64,000 bases of DNA from a bacterium 0.1xD8-71 (GTDB taxonomy: Bacteria > Bacillota > Clostridia > Lachnospirales > Lachnospiraceae). The position numbers and the translations under genes are program-made. Below the pieces are notes generated by a model. That model searched no databases, was not told where the DNA came from, and saw nothing but the letters and a program-made list of their open reading frames with translations. The stretch lies in NCBI GenBank assembly GCA_003612405.1, contig RAYR01000018.1:1-64000 (forward strand), written 5' to 3'. Position 1 is the stretch's first letter, and each line of letters begins with the position of its first letter. Shown one piece after another: positions 8,380 to 18,533 of this stretch.

Positions 8380-10368
8380 ATGCCGTTTAAACTGCATAGT
8401 GAATATCAGCCCACCGGCGACCAGCCGCAGGCAATTGCGGAACTGGTAGAGGGATTCCGGAAAGGCAATCAATTTCAAACCCTTTTAGGAGTGACAGGTT
8501 CCGGTAAGACTTTTACCATGGCAAATATTATTCAGGCACTTGATAAACCAACCCTGGTAATTGCCCATAATAAGACGCTGGCCGGACAGCTCTACGGTGA
8601 GTTTAAAGAATTTTTCCCGGAAAACGCGGTAGAATATTTTGTCTCCTATTATGATTATTACCAACCGGAAGCCTATGTACCTTCCACGGATACTTACATT
8701 GCCAAGGACTCATCGATCAATGACGAGATTGACAAGCTCAGACTGTCCGCCACGGCCTCGCTGACGGAGCGCCGGGATGTGGTGGTGATTGCCAGCGTAT
8801 CCTGTATTTACGGTCTGGGGAGTCCGGAGGAATATGCGGGTATGAGTATGTCCCTTCGCCCGGGTATGTGTAAAGACCGTGACGAGGTGATCCGCGGTCT
8901 GATTGAAATGCAGTATGACCGCAATGATCTGGATCTGGACAGATGCTGTTTCCGGGTGCGCGGGGATGTAGTGGAGATTTATCCGGCACAGGGCGGGGAG
9001 TATCTGATTCGTATAGAGTTTTTTGGAGATGAGATAGACCGGATCGCCCAGACGGATCCTCTTACGGGCCAGGTGCATGCTACATTGGAGCATGTGATGA
9101 TATATCCCGCATCCCATTATGTGGTGGCGCAGGAGAAGATCACTGCGGCATGTAAAGAGATTGAGAAAGAGATGGAAGGCAGGATAAAGTATTTTAAGAG
9201 TGAAGACAAGCTGCTGGAGGCCCAGAGAATTTCGGAGCGGACGAACTTCGATATTGAAATGCTGCGGGAAACGGGATTCTGTTCCGGCATCGAGAATTAT
9301 TCCCGGCATTTAAACGGTATGGCGGAGGGGGAACCGCCCTTCACACTGTTAGATTATTTCAAGGATGATTTCCTGATTATCATAGATGAGTCGCATATGA
9401 CGATTCCGCAGATACGGGGTATGTTTGCTGGAGACAGATCCCGGAAGAATACACTGGTGGATTATGGTTTCCGTCTGCCGTCGGCGTTGGATAACAGACC
9501 GCTCTGCTTTGAGGAGTTCGAGCAGCATATCGACCAGATGCTTTTTGTGTCGGCCACGCCTTCCGATTATGAGGCTGCACATGAACTGTTCCGTACGGAG
9601 CAGATTATAAGACCCACGGGCCTGTTGGATCCGGAAGTGGATGTGCGGCCGGTAGAGGGGCAGATTGATGACCTGATCTCGGAAATCAACAAAGAGGTGG
9701 CGGAGCACAATAAGGTACTGGTAACCACGCTCACCAAGCGGATGGCGGAGGATCTGACGGCTTATATGAATGATGTGGGCATCCGGGTGAAATATCTGCA
9801 CTCCGATATTGATACGCTGGAACGGGCCCAGATTATCCGGGACATGCGGCTGGATGTGTTTGACGTACTGGTGGGTATCAATCTGCTGCGAGAGGGACTG
9901 GACATTCCGGAGATATCGCTGGTGGCGATTCTGGATGCGGACAAGGAGGGATTCCTGCGTTCCGGGACTTCTTTGATTCAGACTATCGGACGGGCGGCGC
10001 GTAACGCGAAGGGACATGTCATCATGTACGCGGATGATATGACGGATTCCATGCGCACGGCTATCTCGGAGACCAACCGCCGGCGTAAGATTCAGCAGGC
10101 GTACAATGAGGAACACGGCATCACACCGCAGACCATTCAGAAGGCTGTCCGTGATCTGATCAGTATATCCAGGACCATTGCCAAAGAAGAGATGAAGTTT
10201 GAGAAAGATCCTGAATCCATGAGCAGACAGGAACTGGAGAAACTGATCAAGGATGTGGAGAAGCAGATGAAGAAAGCGGCGGCGGATCTCAACTTTGAAG
10301 CGGCGGCAGAGCTGCGCGACAGGATGGTGGATTTGAAAAAGAAGCTGAGGGATCTTGATGCGGATTAA
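8380..10368 (+). CDS. uvrB: UvrABC system protein B (excinuclease subunit)
   Basis: DNA-damage verification helicase of nucleotide excision repair, 662 aa. Starts with the canonical [19 protein letters not shown]; Walker [14 protein letters not shown]; beta-hairpin region [12 protein letters not shown]; helicase motifs DESHMTIPQ and [10 protein letters not shown]-terminal UVR domain ([13 protein letters not shown]) for UvrC contact. Start set at ATG 8380 because GGAGGTG (8364-8370) lies 9 nt upstream; ATG 8362 overlaps that site. Controlled by the LexA box at 8275. uvrA follows 65 nt later. Confidence 0.97.
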   Translation: MPFKLHSEYQPTGDQPQAIAELVEGFRKGNQFQTLLGVTGSGKTFTMANIIQALDKPTLVIAHNKTLAGQLYGEFKEFFPENAVEYFVSYYDYYQPEAYVPSTDTYIAKDSSINDEIDKLRLSATASLTERRDVVVIASVSCIYGLGSPEEYAGMSMSLRPGMCKDRDEVIRGLIEMQYDRNDLDLDRCCFRVRGDVVEIYPAQGGEYLIRIEFFGDEIDRIAQTDPLTGQVHATLEHVMIYPASHYVVAQEKITAACKEIEKEMEGRIKYFKSEDKLLEAQRISERTNFDIEMLRETGFCSGIENYSRHLNGMAEGEPPFTLLDYFKDDFLIIIDESHMTIPQIRGMFAGDRSRKNTLVDYGFRLPSALDNRPLCFEEFEQHIDQMLFVSATPSDYEAAHELFRTEQIIRPTGLLDPEVDVRPVEGQIDDLISEINKEVAEHNKVLVTTLTKRMAEDLTAYMNDVGIRVKYLHSDIDTLERAQIIRDMRLDVFDVLVGINLLREGLDIPEISLVAILDADKEGFLRSGTSLIQTIGRAARNAKGHVIMYADDMTDSMRTAISETNRRRKIQQAYNEEHGITPQTIQKAVRDLISISRTIAKEEMKFEKDPESMSRQELEKLIKDVEKQMKKAAADLNFEAAAELRDRMVDLKKKLRDLDAD

Positions 10369-10433
10369 TATAGTGAACGATAGTGGAAAAGATAAATCAA
10401 TAAAAGTTACATTGACAGAACGGAGATTACAGG

Positions 10434-13298
10434 ATGGAAGATACGATTAAGATGCGCCCGCGGGATTATATCAAAATCCGCGGTGCCAGCGAACATAACC
10501 TAAAGGGGATAGACATTGATATTCCACGAAATGAATTTGTGGTGTTGACGGGATTGTCTGGTTCCGGCAAATCTTCCCTGGCCTTTGATACCATCTATGC
10601 GGAGGGGCAGAGACGTTATATGGAGTCCCTGTCTTCTTATGCGAGACAGTTCCTGGGGCAGATGGAGAAGCCCAATGTGGAGCGGATAGACGGGCTTTCC
10701 CCGGCCATATCCATTGACCAGAAATCCACCAACCGCAATCCCAGGTCAACTGTGGGTACGGTGACAGAGATTTATGATTATTTCCGTCTGCTTTATGCAC
10801 GCATCGGGATTCCCCACTGTCCGAACTGCGGCAAGGAGATTAAAAGGCAGACCATAGACCAGATTGTGGATCAGGTCATGGAACTGCCGGAGGGAACGAA
10901 GATACAGCTCCTTGCGCCTGTAGTAAGGGGCAGAAAGGGCGAACATGCCAAGGTGTTTGACCGTGCCAAGAAAAGCGGTTATGTGAGAGTGCGTGTGGAC
11001 GGTAATCTTTATGATTTGTCTGAGGAAATTAAGCTGGAGAAGAATATCAAGCATAACATTGAGATTATCGTAGACCGCCTGGTGGTCAAAGAGGGAATTG
11101 AGAGACGACTGACTGATTCGGTGGAGAATGTGTTTGCTTTGGCGGAAGGGCTGATGATCCTGGACATCATCGGCGGCGAACCTGTGAATTTCAGTCAGAG
11201 TTTTGCCTGTCCGGATTGCGGCATCAGCATCAGCGAGATAGAGCCCAGAAGTTTTTCCTTCAATAATCCCTTTGGTGCCTGTCCTGAATGTTTTGGTCTT
11301 GGCTATAAGATGGAATTTGATGTAGATCTGATGATTCCTGACAGGAGTGTCAGTTTAAAGGATGGAGCCATTGCCGTACTGGGATGGCAGTCCAGTGGAG
11401 ATACTGGCAGTTTTACCAATGCGGTTTTGCAGGCGCTTGCCAGAGAATATAAGTTCAGCCTGGAGACACCTTTTGAGGAACTTCCGGAGAAGGTTCAGGA
11501 TATCATCATCAATGGAACGGACAAGCAGGTAGATGTGTACTATGAAGGCCAACGCGGCAAAGGTGTATACCCCATTACGTTTGAGGGCGTGATCAAGAAT
11601 GTGGAGCGAAGATACCGGGAGACCGGGTCTGAGTGGAGCAAGCAGGAGTATGAGAGCTTTATGCGGATTACGCCCTGTAAAGAGTGTAAGGGTATGCGCC
11701 TGAAGAAGGACTCTCTGGCGGTGACCATCTGTGATAAGAATATTTATGAGATTACTTCCCTATCCATTGCCAAACTGCATGAATTTATCGGGGAAATGAA
11801 ACTGACGCCCACACAGGAATTGATCGGGAAACGTGTGTTAAAAGAAATCCGTGCCCGGGTGGGATTCCTGATGGAGGTGGGATTGGATTATCTCTCTTTG
11901 TCCAGAGCCACGGGGAGTCTCTCCGGCGGAGAGTCGCAGCGTATCCGTCTGGCAACCCAGATTGGTTCCGGGCTGGTGGGTGTCTGCTATATTCTGGACG
12001 AGCCCAGTATCGGTCTGCATCAGAGAGATAATGACAAGCTGATTGCGGCCCTTAAGAATTTGAAAGACATGGGCAATACTCTTCTGGTGGTGGAACATGA
12101 TGAGGATACCATGCTGGCGGCGGATCATATTGTGGATATCGGACCGGGCGCAGGCTCTCACGGCGGAGAAGTGGTAGCCCAAGGAACGGCACAGGAGATC
12201 ATGCAGGTGGAGGAGTCCATTACAGGACAGTATCTGAGCGGCAAGCTGACAATCCCTGTGCCGAAGATGCGCAGGAAACCTACCGGATATCTGGTGGTAA
12301 AGGGTGCGGAGGAAAATAATCTCAAGAAAATAGATGTGAAGATTCCTACAGGGATTATGACCTGTGTGACCGGTGTGTCCGGTTCCGGTAAGAGTTCCCT
12401 GGTCAATGAGATTCTCTATAAGCATCTGGCCAGAGACTTAAACAGAGCCAGATGTATTCCGGGAAAGCATAAGGGAATAGAGGGGATAGAGCAGCTGGAT
12501 AAGGTCATAGACATCGACCAGTCACCCATCGGCAGGACGCCCCGCTCCAACCCGGCTACTTACACAGGCGTATTTGATCAGATAAGGGATCTGTTTGCAT
12601 CCACTCAGGATGCGAAAGCAAGAGGGTATAAGAAGGGCAGGTTCAGCTTCAATGTAAAGGGCGGACGCTGTGAAGCCTGCGGCGGCGACGGCATCATTAA
12701 GATTGAGATGCATTTCCTGCCGGATGTCTATGTGCCCTGCGAAGTCTGCGGTGGCAAGCGCTACAACAGGGAGACGCTGGAAGTAAAATACAAGGGCAAG
12801 AGTATCTTCGACGTACTGGATATGACGGTGGAGGAGGCGGTGCCTTTCTTTGAGAATCTGCCGTCCATCCGCAGAAAGATTGAGACCCTTTATGATGTGG
12901 GACTTTCCTATGTGAAACTGGGACAGCCTTCCACCACTCTTTCCGGTGGTGAGGCGCAGCGCATTAAGCTGGCCACGGAACTGAGTAAACGCAGTACCGG
13001 CAAGACCATCTATATCCTGGATGAGCCTACCACAGGTCTGCATTTCGCCGATGTCCATAAGTTGGTGGATATTCTGCATAAGCTTGCGGAAGGCGGCAAT
13101 ACGGTGGTGGTCATCGAGCATAATCTGGATGTGATCAAGACAGCCGATTACATCATAGATATGGGACCGGAAGGCGGCGACGGCGGCGGCACCGTGATTG
13201 CGGAGGGGACGCCGGAAGAGGTGGCGAAGAATAAGAAGTCCTATACGGGTATTTATGTAAAGAAGATGCTGGAGAGAGCGACGAAGCATCAAGGGTGA
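10434..13298 (+). CDS. uvrA: UvrABC system protein A
   Basis: Damage-recognition ATPase of nucleotide excision repair, 954 aa. Two ABC modules: Walker [13 protein letters not shown] near residue 40 and [12 protein letters not shown] near 650; signature sequences [12 protein letters not shown] and [12 protein letters not shown]. Zn modules are visible as [13 protein letters not shown]...CPEC and the C-terminal CEACGGDG...CEVCGGKR. Start ATG 10434 preceded by GGAG about 10 nt upstream. No separate promoter or SOS box is evident in the 65-nt gap, so it is probably co-transcribed with uvrB. I see no clear terminator after it. Confidence 0.97.
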   Translation: MEDTIKMRPRDYIKIRGASEHNLKGIDIDIPRNEFVVLTGLSGSGKSSLAFDTIYAEGQRRYMESLSSYARQFLGQMEKPNVERIDGLSPAISIDQKSTNRNPRSTVGTVTEIYDYFRLLYARIGIPHCPNCGKEIKRQTIDQIVDQVMELPEGTKIQLLAPVVRGRKGEHAKVFDRAKKSGYVRVRVDGNLYDLSEEIKLEKNIKHNIEIIVDRLVVKEGIERRLTDSVENVFALAEGLMILDIIGGEPVNFSQSFACPDCGISISEIEPRSFSFNNPFGACPECFGLGYKMEFDVDLMIPDRSVSLKDGAIAVLGWQSSGDTGSFTNAVLQALAREYKFSLETPFEELPEKVQDIIINGTDKQVDVYYEGQRGKGVYPITFEGVIKNVERRYRETGSEWSKQEYESFMRITPCKECKGMRLKKDSLAVTICDKNIYEITSLSIAKLHEFIGEMKLTPTQELIGKRVLKEIRARVGFLMEVGLDYLSLSRATGSLSGGESQRIRLATQIGSGLVGVCYILDEPSIGLHQRDNDKLIAALKNLKDMGNTLLVVEHDEDTMLAADHIVDIGPGAGSHGGEVVAQGTAQEIMQVEESITGQYLSGKLTIPVPKMRRKPTGYLVVKGAEENNLKKIDVKIPTGIMTCVTGVSGSGKSSLVNEILYKHLARDLNRARCIPGKHKGIEGIEQLDKVIDIDQSPIGRTPRSNPATYTGVFDQIRDLFASTQDAKARGYKKGRFSFNVKGGRCEACGGDGIIKIEMHFLPDVYVPCEVCGGKRYNRETLEVKYKGKSIFDVLDMTVEEAVPFFENLPSIRRKIETLYDVGLSYVKLGQPSTTLSGGEAQRIKLATELSKRSTGKTIYILDEPTTGLHFADVHKLVDILHKLAEGGNTVVVIEHNLDVIKTADYIIDMGPEGGDGGGTVIAEGTPEEVAKNKKSYTGIYVKKMLERATKHQG

Positions 13299-13467
13299 TG
13301 TTTTCGTGTCTAAATCCCTCGGAATACTTTATGCAATCTGATAAGTTGGAACCGAAATAAATTATGCAAAAATTAAAGTTGTTTTCGAGAGTGATTTAGA
13401 ACAAGAAAGGGAGCGACCACGTAAATCAAATGAAAGAAAATAATAACTTGTGAATTACCTGAGAATA
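13299..13467. other. Intergenic stretch between uvrA and the DUF4143 ATPase
   Basis: AT-rich 169-nt gap between convergent genes. One open frame on the + strand (about 13351-13440) reads as a charged peptide ending SDLEQERERPRKSNERK but has no start or ribosome-binding site; it may be a gene remnant. No terminator hairpin that I trust. Confidence 0.3.
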
Positions 13468-14760
13468 TCAAAGCAACTCCCTAGTCCTCCGCGCAAGATA
13501 CAAAGGCAGATTGGTAATAGCCCCATCCTTCCGATAACCGCGCTTTGAGAAACGAATCGCATGTTCAGGCTGATGGTCGGCAATATATTTTTTGAAAGAC
13601 GGGGCGGATTTATCTTCCCCGCTTTTTACTTCAATGGGGATAATCTCAGTGCCGTTCTGCAACACAAAATCAATTTCACTATTTTTGTCAGAGAAATAGC
13701 GGGGAGCGATTTCAAACTGCCCACGAAGCTGTTGCAAACAGTAGTTTTCAGCCAGAGCTCCTTTGAACTGGTAGTCAGTCTTCAAAAGGATTGCGCTGTT
13801 GTCGATACCGGCCATGTGCTTGAGAAGTCCGGTGTCGAATACGAAAAGTTTGAACTGATCCAGTCTGTCAAAGGCCGAGAGAGGATGTTCCGTTTTGGAG
13901 ACATTATAGACCCGGCCCAGCATACCGGCTGAGACAAGCCATTCAATAGCCTCTTCAAAATCACGCGCCCTGCCGCCTTCCCGGACAGCGCCGTACATAA
14001 ACTTTTCGTTGGGTTTGGCGAGCTGCGTAACAATACTGCGGAAGACCATGAGGATGCGTCCGCTGTTCACTTTGCCGTTATGTTTTGAAAAATCATTTTC
14101 GTAGACTTCTATAAGCTCATGCTGTATCCGGGATATCTTCATCGGATCCTTGTACTGAATCCACGAGGCAACACATTCCGGCATACCACCGATGATAAGA
14201 TAGTAGTTATATGCTTCAAGAAGACGATTGTGGAAAATATCTTCGATCTGCTGGTTCTTCTGAATGTTTATATAATAGTCATAGAGAGTCGGATCAACTG
14301 CGCAAAGGAACTCGTCAAATGTCAGTGGATAGACGTCAAGCAGGTTGACCATACCAACCGGATAAGACTTTGGCTTAGCAAGAAGTGTTCCAAGCAGACT
14401 GCCGGCAGCAATGACATGGTAGTCATTGGCTTTTTCTTTGAAATATTTAAGTGTGTTCAGAGCCTCCGGACATTCCTGAATCTCATCGAAAATAATGAGT
14501 GTTTCTTCCGGAAGAATTTTTTCTCCGGCAATCATGGAAAGAAGGTCGATGATTCTGTGGGGATTTTTATTGGTTTCAAAGATGGATTTCAATTCCTCTT
14601 CTTCGTCGAAGTTAAAGTATACAAAGCTGTCATAACAGTTTTGTCCGAATTCTTTCATAAGCCATGTTTTGCCGACCTGACGGGCTCCTTTTAATACAAG
14701 CGGTTTTCGGTTGTCGCTGGATTTCCAGTTTATCAAGTCCTGAATAGCATTGCGTTTCAA
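13468..14760 (-). CDS. AAA ATPase with C-terminal DUF4143 domain
   Basis: 430-aa P-loop ATPase of the AAA_14/DUF4143 family. N-terminal ATPase domain has Walker A LKGARQVGKTWLM (near residue 25), Walker B TLIIFDEIQECPEAL (near 90) and sensor-like VIAAGSLLG. The C-terminal DUF4143 half contains a nuclease-like ENYCLQQL...SEIDFVLQ...IPIEVKSG segment, reminiscent of the PD-(D/E)XK fold (family knowledge; activity unproven). Ribosome-binding site GGAGGG precedes the ATG. The gene is a loner between uvrA and an unrelated ATPase; such genes are frequently acquired horizontally. Direct repeats lie just upstream. Confidence 0.85.
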   Translation of the reverse strand: MKRNAIQDLINWKSSDNRKPLVLKGARQVGKTWLMKEFGQNCYDSFVYFNFDEEEELKSIFETNKNPHRIIDLLSMIAGEKILPEETLIIFDEIQECPEALNTLKYFKEKANDYHVIAAGSLLGTLLAKPKSYPVGMVNLLDVYPLTFDEFLCAVDPTLYDYYINIQKNQQIEDIFHNRLLEAYNYYLIIGGMPECVASWIQYKDPMKISRIQHELIEVYENDFSKHNGKVNSGRILMVFRSIVTQLAKPNEKFMYGAVREGGRARDFEEAIEWLVSAGMLGRVYNVSKTEHPLSAFDRLDQFKLFVFDTGLLKHMAGIDNSAILLKTDYQFKGALAENYCLQQLRGQFEIAPRYFSDKNSEIDFVLQNGTEIIPIEVKSGEDKSAPSFKKYIADHQPEHAIRFSKRGYRKDGAITNLPLYLARRTRELL

Positions 14761-14798
14761 TTGAAATCCCTCCTTTTGGTGCGGTCAATATTAGTATT

Positions 14799-14873
14799 GC
14801 ACATTTTTCTTAAATTTACAAACAAAATTCACACATTTTTCTGAGATTTACAATTAAAAATCGCACATTTTTT
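14799..14873 (-). repeat. 32-bp direct repeats upstream of the DUF4143 gene
   Basis: On the + strand GCACATTTTTC (14799), ACACATTTTTC (14831) and GCACATTTTTTC (14863) begin repeat units spaced exactly 32 bp apart. The first two units are similar along their whole length (next block TTACAA-rich); the third is truncated by the end of the neighbouring gene. In the direction of the DUF4143 gene the units read AAAAATGTG... and end about 38 nt before its start. They look like iterated protein-binding sites, perhaps for autoregulation (inference). Confidence 0.8.
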
Positions 14874-14882
14874 CAAAAATCA

Positions 14883-16544
14883 TCACAGCATCCGATACCT
14901 TGCCAGACATGCCAGAATCTCCTGACGTCTCACATAGGCGGCGGGGCCTGTCCCGTAGTTTCTGGGCGTCAGGGCAAGAATCCCTTCTTTTTCCAGTTTG
15001 TCGGAAGCCTCTTTTGCCAGCTGGGGAATGGTTTTCTTTCCGTCCGCCAGTCGGTCCAGGGCATACTGCATGATATAGGCCAGAGCGGCGGTCTGGCTTT
15101 CTCCTACAATCTGTTCCAGATAGCGTAGGTCAATCTCGTTTTTGTCGAGGCTGATCGTGTCCCAGCCGTGGGTTCTTGCTTTCTCAATCTGTTTTTTGCG
15201 GACGGATTTTTTTACCCAGGCGTTCTTCTGTACCTTTTCTTCGATTAACTCTGCGGCCAGTTCCTTGGCCCGTGCGGTCACATCTTTTGTCTCATAGCAG
15301 TCCATCTGCAATACCGTATTGGCCACGGAAAGGTAGTCGCCGGAACTTCCCGCAACTAATATGGTAGAAATGCCCAGATCCTGATAGAGACTTCTGATCT
15401 TTCGGATAAAAGGCGTGATAGGTTCCTTTTCGTCGGAGACCAGTCTGGCCATGCGGGTGTCGCGCACCATAAAGTTGGTGGCGGAAGTGTCCTCGTCAAT
15501 CAGAAGGACTGTACTTCCGGAAGCCAGAGCCTCCACGGTATTGGCGGCCTGGGAGGTGCTTCCGCTGGCGTTTTCCGTATGGAAACGGGTGGTGTCCGAT
15601 TTCATTGGCAGGTTATTGATAAACATGGAAATATCCGTCTCGTGAATACAGCGGTTTTCTTCGGCTCGCAGTTTGAAGGCGGTTTCATCGGTAATGACAA
15701 GCTCTCTGCCGTCCCCGGCGATATGGTTGTATACGCCCCGTTCCAGTGCCTTTAACAGGGTGGACTTTCCGTGAAAACCGCCGCCTGCAATGACCGTGAT
15801 TCCCCGGCGGATTCCCATGCCGCGCACTGCACCTTTGTGGGGCAGGTTTAAGGTGATTGCCAGAGAGTCGGGGCTTTTGAAAACAACGGCCTCCTTTAGG
15901 GGCCTTTGCGACACGCCGCTTTCCCTGGGCAGAATGGAGCTGTCCGCTACAAAAGCCGCAAGGTTGTGTTCGCAGAGGGCTTCCCGGATAAACTGCTGGT
16001 CATCCGCGAGGGCCGTTACCTTATCCAGGTCCTGTTTCATGCGGGGCTCTATGCGGAAACATTTCTGGGCCAGATCAGGAAGCTGACGGAAAAGAATCTG
16101 GGACAGTTCTTCCGCGGCGATGGTGCGCCCGAAGGCGGGGAAGCCCACTTCAATCCGCGCTTCAATCGCCTCTTTGCTGATGTGCATGGCGGTGGTTTCC
16201 AGAATTTCCTGTCCTACCCGGCAGGCTGTCACAAGCCCGCTCTTGCCGGAACCTTTCGCGGCTCTGCCGTCCCCGTTTCTGAGAGTCCGGTGCAGACAGC
16301 GGAGCAGATAATCCTCCACCGCGATTCTGCGGTGTTTTGTCTCAAAATATTGTCCTGGTATATTTCCATGATTCCTATATACAATCCGTACCCGGGAAGG
16401 TGTTGCAAAGGGATCTCCCTGCACATGGTCGATGCAGAGGCGGTAGACCCCGAAATCATACTCCCCTTCCAGAACTTTATAGGCCTTATAGCCTTTGTGG
16501 TCAATCTGCCTTAACTGTGTCCGTAACTCTGCCTGTGTTTTCAT
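14883..16544 (-). CDS. Predicted ABC-class ATPase (PF09818-type)
   Basis: Soluble 553-aa ATPase of the 'ABC_ATPase' family, whose cellular role is not established. Central P-loop in VIAGGGFHGKSTLLKALERG (about 250-270), Walker B-like GSTVLLIDEDTSATNFM, and VAGSSGDYL downstream match the family. Length is near the usual 550-570 aa. No TM segments. Ribosome-binding site AAAGGAA upstream of the ATG. It is oriented like the DUF4143 gene but separated from it by the repeat array, so I do not infer an operon. Confidence 0.85.
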   Translation of the reverse strand: MKTQAELRTQLRQIDHKGYKAYKVLEGEYDFGVYRLCIDHVQGDPFATPSRVRIVYRNHGNIPGQYFETKHRRIAVEDYLLRCLHRTLRNGDGRAAKGSGKSGLVTACRVGQEILETTAMHISKEAIEARIEVGFPAFGRTIAAEELSQILFRQLPDLAQKCFRIEPRMKQDLDKVTALADDQQFIREALCEHNLAAFVADSSILPRESGVSQRPLKEAVVFKSPDSLAITLNLPHKGAVRGMGIRRGITVIAGGGFHGKSTLLKALERGVYNHIAGDGRELVITDETAFKLRAEENRCIHETDISMFINNLPMKSDTTRFHTENASGSTSQAANTVEALASGSTVLLIDEDTSATNFMVRDTRMARLVSDEKEPITPFIRKIRSLYQDLGISTILVAGSSGDYLSVANTVLQMDCYETKDVTARAKELAAELIEEKVQKNAWVKKSVRKKQIEKARTHGWDTISLDKNEIDLRYLEQIVGESQTAALAYIMQYALDRLADGKKTIPQLAKEASDKLEKEGILALTPRNYGTGPAAYVRRQEILACLARYRML

Positions 16545-16690
16545 GCTCTTTTAGTTCCTTTCCTGTATTCGCTCGATTTATTATAGTAAAAGTAAACCGG
16601 CTTTTCAACTTGAATTCGCAAAAGGTCTGCCGGGATATGTGTTTCTGTGGTAGAATATCATAATAGAAGCTTTTGGAAAGGATGATACAT

Positions 16691-17251
16691 ATGATAGAAT
16701 CATTACTGCATCTGGACGGGAACATATTGCTTTTTATTCAGGAGTTTCTGCGCAATCCGCTGTTGACGCCGATTATGAGAGTCATCACAACGCTTGGCAA
16801 CAGCGGAGCAATCTGGATTGTGTTTGCACTTCTTCTGCTGGCAATTCCAAAGACCAGAAGAGTGGGATGTATGCTGGCGGCAGCGCTGCTTGGCACCCTG
16901 CTGATCAATAATATGGTGCTCAAGAACCTGGTGGCCAGAACCAGGCCCTATGAAGTGATAGAGGGGCTTACTTATCTGGTGAAAACGCCCACGGATTTTT
17001 CCTTTCCCTCAGGACATGCAGGATGCGCCTTTGCGGCGGCGGGTATCATGTTCCGCAGGCTTCCGGGAAAGTATGGCGTACCTGCCTTGATTCTGGCAAT
17101 CCTGATATCGCTCTCCCGTCTGTATGTGGGTGTGCATTATCCAAGTGATGTGCTGTTTGGTGTGATCAGCGGTATTGTGATCAGTTATATGGCGGAGGCG
17201 CTTATAGCCAGGTTGTGGAAGGAGCCGGAAAATTTTGGCGAAAGAAAATAG
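16691..17251 (+). CDS. PAP2-family membrane phosphatase
   Basis: 186-aa integral membrane phosphatase, probably acting on undecaprenyl-diphosphate or another lipid phosphate. All three PAP2 motifs are present: KNLVARTRP, FPSGHAG and SRLYVGVHYPSDV. About five TM segments. Start at ATG 16691, 9 nt after GGAAAGG; two in-frame alternatives at 16682 and 16673 (TTG) overlap the ribosome-binding site. A terminator follows at 17323. Substrate cannot be read from sequence. Confidence 0.88.
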   Translation: MIESLLHLDGNILLFIQEFLRNPLLTPIMRVITTLGNSGAIWIVFALLLLAIPKTRRVGCMLAAALLGTLLINNMVLKNLVARTRPYEVIEGLTYLVKTPTDFSFPSGHAGCAFAAAGIMFRRLPGKYGVPALILAILISLSRLYVGVHYPSDVLFGVISGIVISYMAEALIARLWKEPENFGERK

Positions 17252-17322
17252 TTTTTTGGGGTTAAGGAATCGCGCTGCTGTTCCGATACATATTCTGAAG
17301 AAGGCACGGATGCCGAAAATGG

Positions 17323-17357
17323 GAACGGATGGAACCGTTCTGTTTTTGGCGTTTTTT
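17323..17357 (+). terminator. Probable terminator after the PAP2 gene
   Basis: GAACGG/CCGTTC six-bp stem followed by two T-runs (TGTTTTTGG and GTTTTTTATTTTTTT). Confidence 0.6.
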
Positions 17358-17386
17358 ATTTTTTTCAAAAAAATTTACAAAAACCT

Positions 17387-17414
17387 TTGAAAAACCATTT
17401 CATTAGGTTATAAT
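17387..17414 (+). promoter_or_regulatory. Promoter of the mbl-flagellar gene group
   Basis: -35 TTGAAA (17387-17392), 16-nt spacer, -10 TATAAT (17409-17414); about 100 nt upstream of the gene. Confidence 0.75.
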
Positions 17415-17522
17415 ATATCCAGCATACTGCGCTTTTTGTGAAATGACATTTGTATGATTGTTTAGTTTGACAGTATTTGGAAATTATTATAGAGAGACCA
17501 AGGGAAAGGGGATCGAAGGGAA

Positions 17523-18515
17523 ATGCAGTACACGGACATTGGAATAGATTTGGGAACAGCCAGTATTTTAGTATACATCAGGGGAAAGGGTGTTGTGCTC
17601 AAGGAGCCTTCTGTTGTAGCTTTTGATAGAGATACCAATAAGATTAAGGCAATAGGTGAGGATGCCCGTCTGATGCTTGGCAGGACGCCGGGCAATATTG
17701 TGGCGGTAAGGCCATTAAGACAGGGCGTTATTTCGGATTATCAGGTCACAGAGAAGATGATGAAGTATTTTATTCAGAAAGCTCTGGGCAAAAAGACATT
17801 CCGCAAACCCCGTATTGCAGTGTGTGTGCCGAGCGGCGTCACCGAGGTGGAGAAGAAAGCCGTAGAAGACGCTACTTATCAGGCAGGCGCCAGAGAGGTA
17901 TCCATTATTGAAGAGCCCATTGCAGCAGCCATTGGTGCGGGAATTGATATCTCCAAACCCTGTGGCAATATGATTGTTGATATCGGCGGAGGTACTTCCG
18001 ATATCGCGGTGATTTCCCTGGGCGGCACGGTAGTCAGCGCTTCCATTAAGATTGCCGGGGATGATTTTGACGAGGCAATCGTGCGTTATATGCGTAAGAA
18101 ACATAACCTGCTGATCGGTGAGCGGACTGCGGAGGATTTGAAGATTAAGATTGGTTCCGCGTTCAAAAGACCGGAAGTGGATTATATGGATGTCAGAGGA
18201 CGTAATCTGGTGACGGGCCTTCCCAGAACTGTGAAAGTTTCTTCCGAGGAGACCGAGGAAGCGTTACATGAGACCACAGTGCAGATTGTGGAGACAATCC
18301 ATAGTGTTCTGGAAAAAACACCGCCGGAACTGGCAGCGGATATTGCGGACAGAGGCATTGTTCTCACAGGCGGCGGCAGTCTTTTACGGGGACTGGAAGA
18401 TCTGATTGCGGCTAAGACCGGTATTAATACCATGACCGCAGAAGATCCGATGACAGCGGTGGCAATCGGCACCGGTAAATATGTGGAATTTTTGGCGGGA
18501 TACCGCGAGGATTGA
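17523..18515 (+). CDS. mbl: MreB/Mbl family actin-like cell-shape protein
   Basis: 330-aa bacterial actin that organises lateral wall synthesis at the membrane. Actin-fold motifs: phosphate 1 IGIDLGTASILVY, phosphate 2 MIVDIGGGTSDIAVISLGG, adenosine motif GIVLTGGGSLLRGLEDLI. Assigned Mbl rather than MreB because it is not next to mreC/mreD and is followed by two FlgG-family genes, the order known in Bacillus subtilis (mbl-flhO-flhP). Sequence alone does not separate the paralogues securely. Ribosome-binding site AAGGG just upstream of ATG 17523. Confidence 0.85.
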   Translation: MQYTDIGIDLGTASILVYIRGKGVVLKEPSVVAFDRDTNKIKAIGEDARLMLGRTPGNIVAVRPLRQGVISDYQVTEKMMKYFIQKALGKKTFRKPRIAVCVPSGVTEVEKKAVEDATYQAGAREVSIIEEPIAAAIGAGIDISKPCGNMIVDIGGGTSDIAVISLGGTVVSASIKIAGDDFDEAIVRYMRKKHNLLIGERTAEDLKIKIGSAFKRPEVDYMDVRGRNLVTGLPRTVKVSSEETEEALHETTVQIVETIHSVLEKTPPELAADIADRGIVLTGGGSLLRGLEDLIAAKTGINTMTAEDPMTAVAIGTGKYVEFLAGYRED

Positions 18516-18533
18516 TAAAGAGAGGGAATACGG

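Noticed and set aside
13351-13440. Short open frame after uvrA ending in a charged peptide
   Set aside because: No start codon with a ribosome-binding site; may be a remnant but too short to name.
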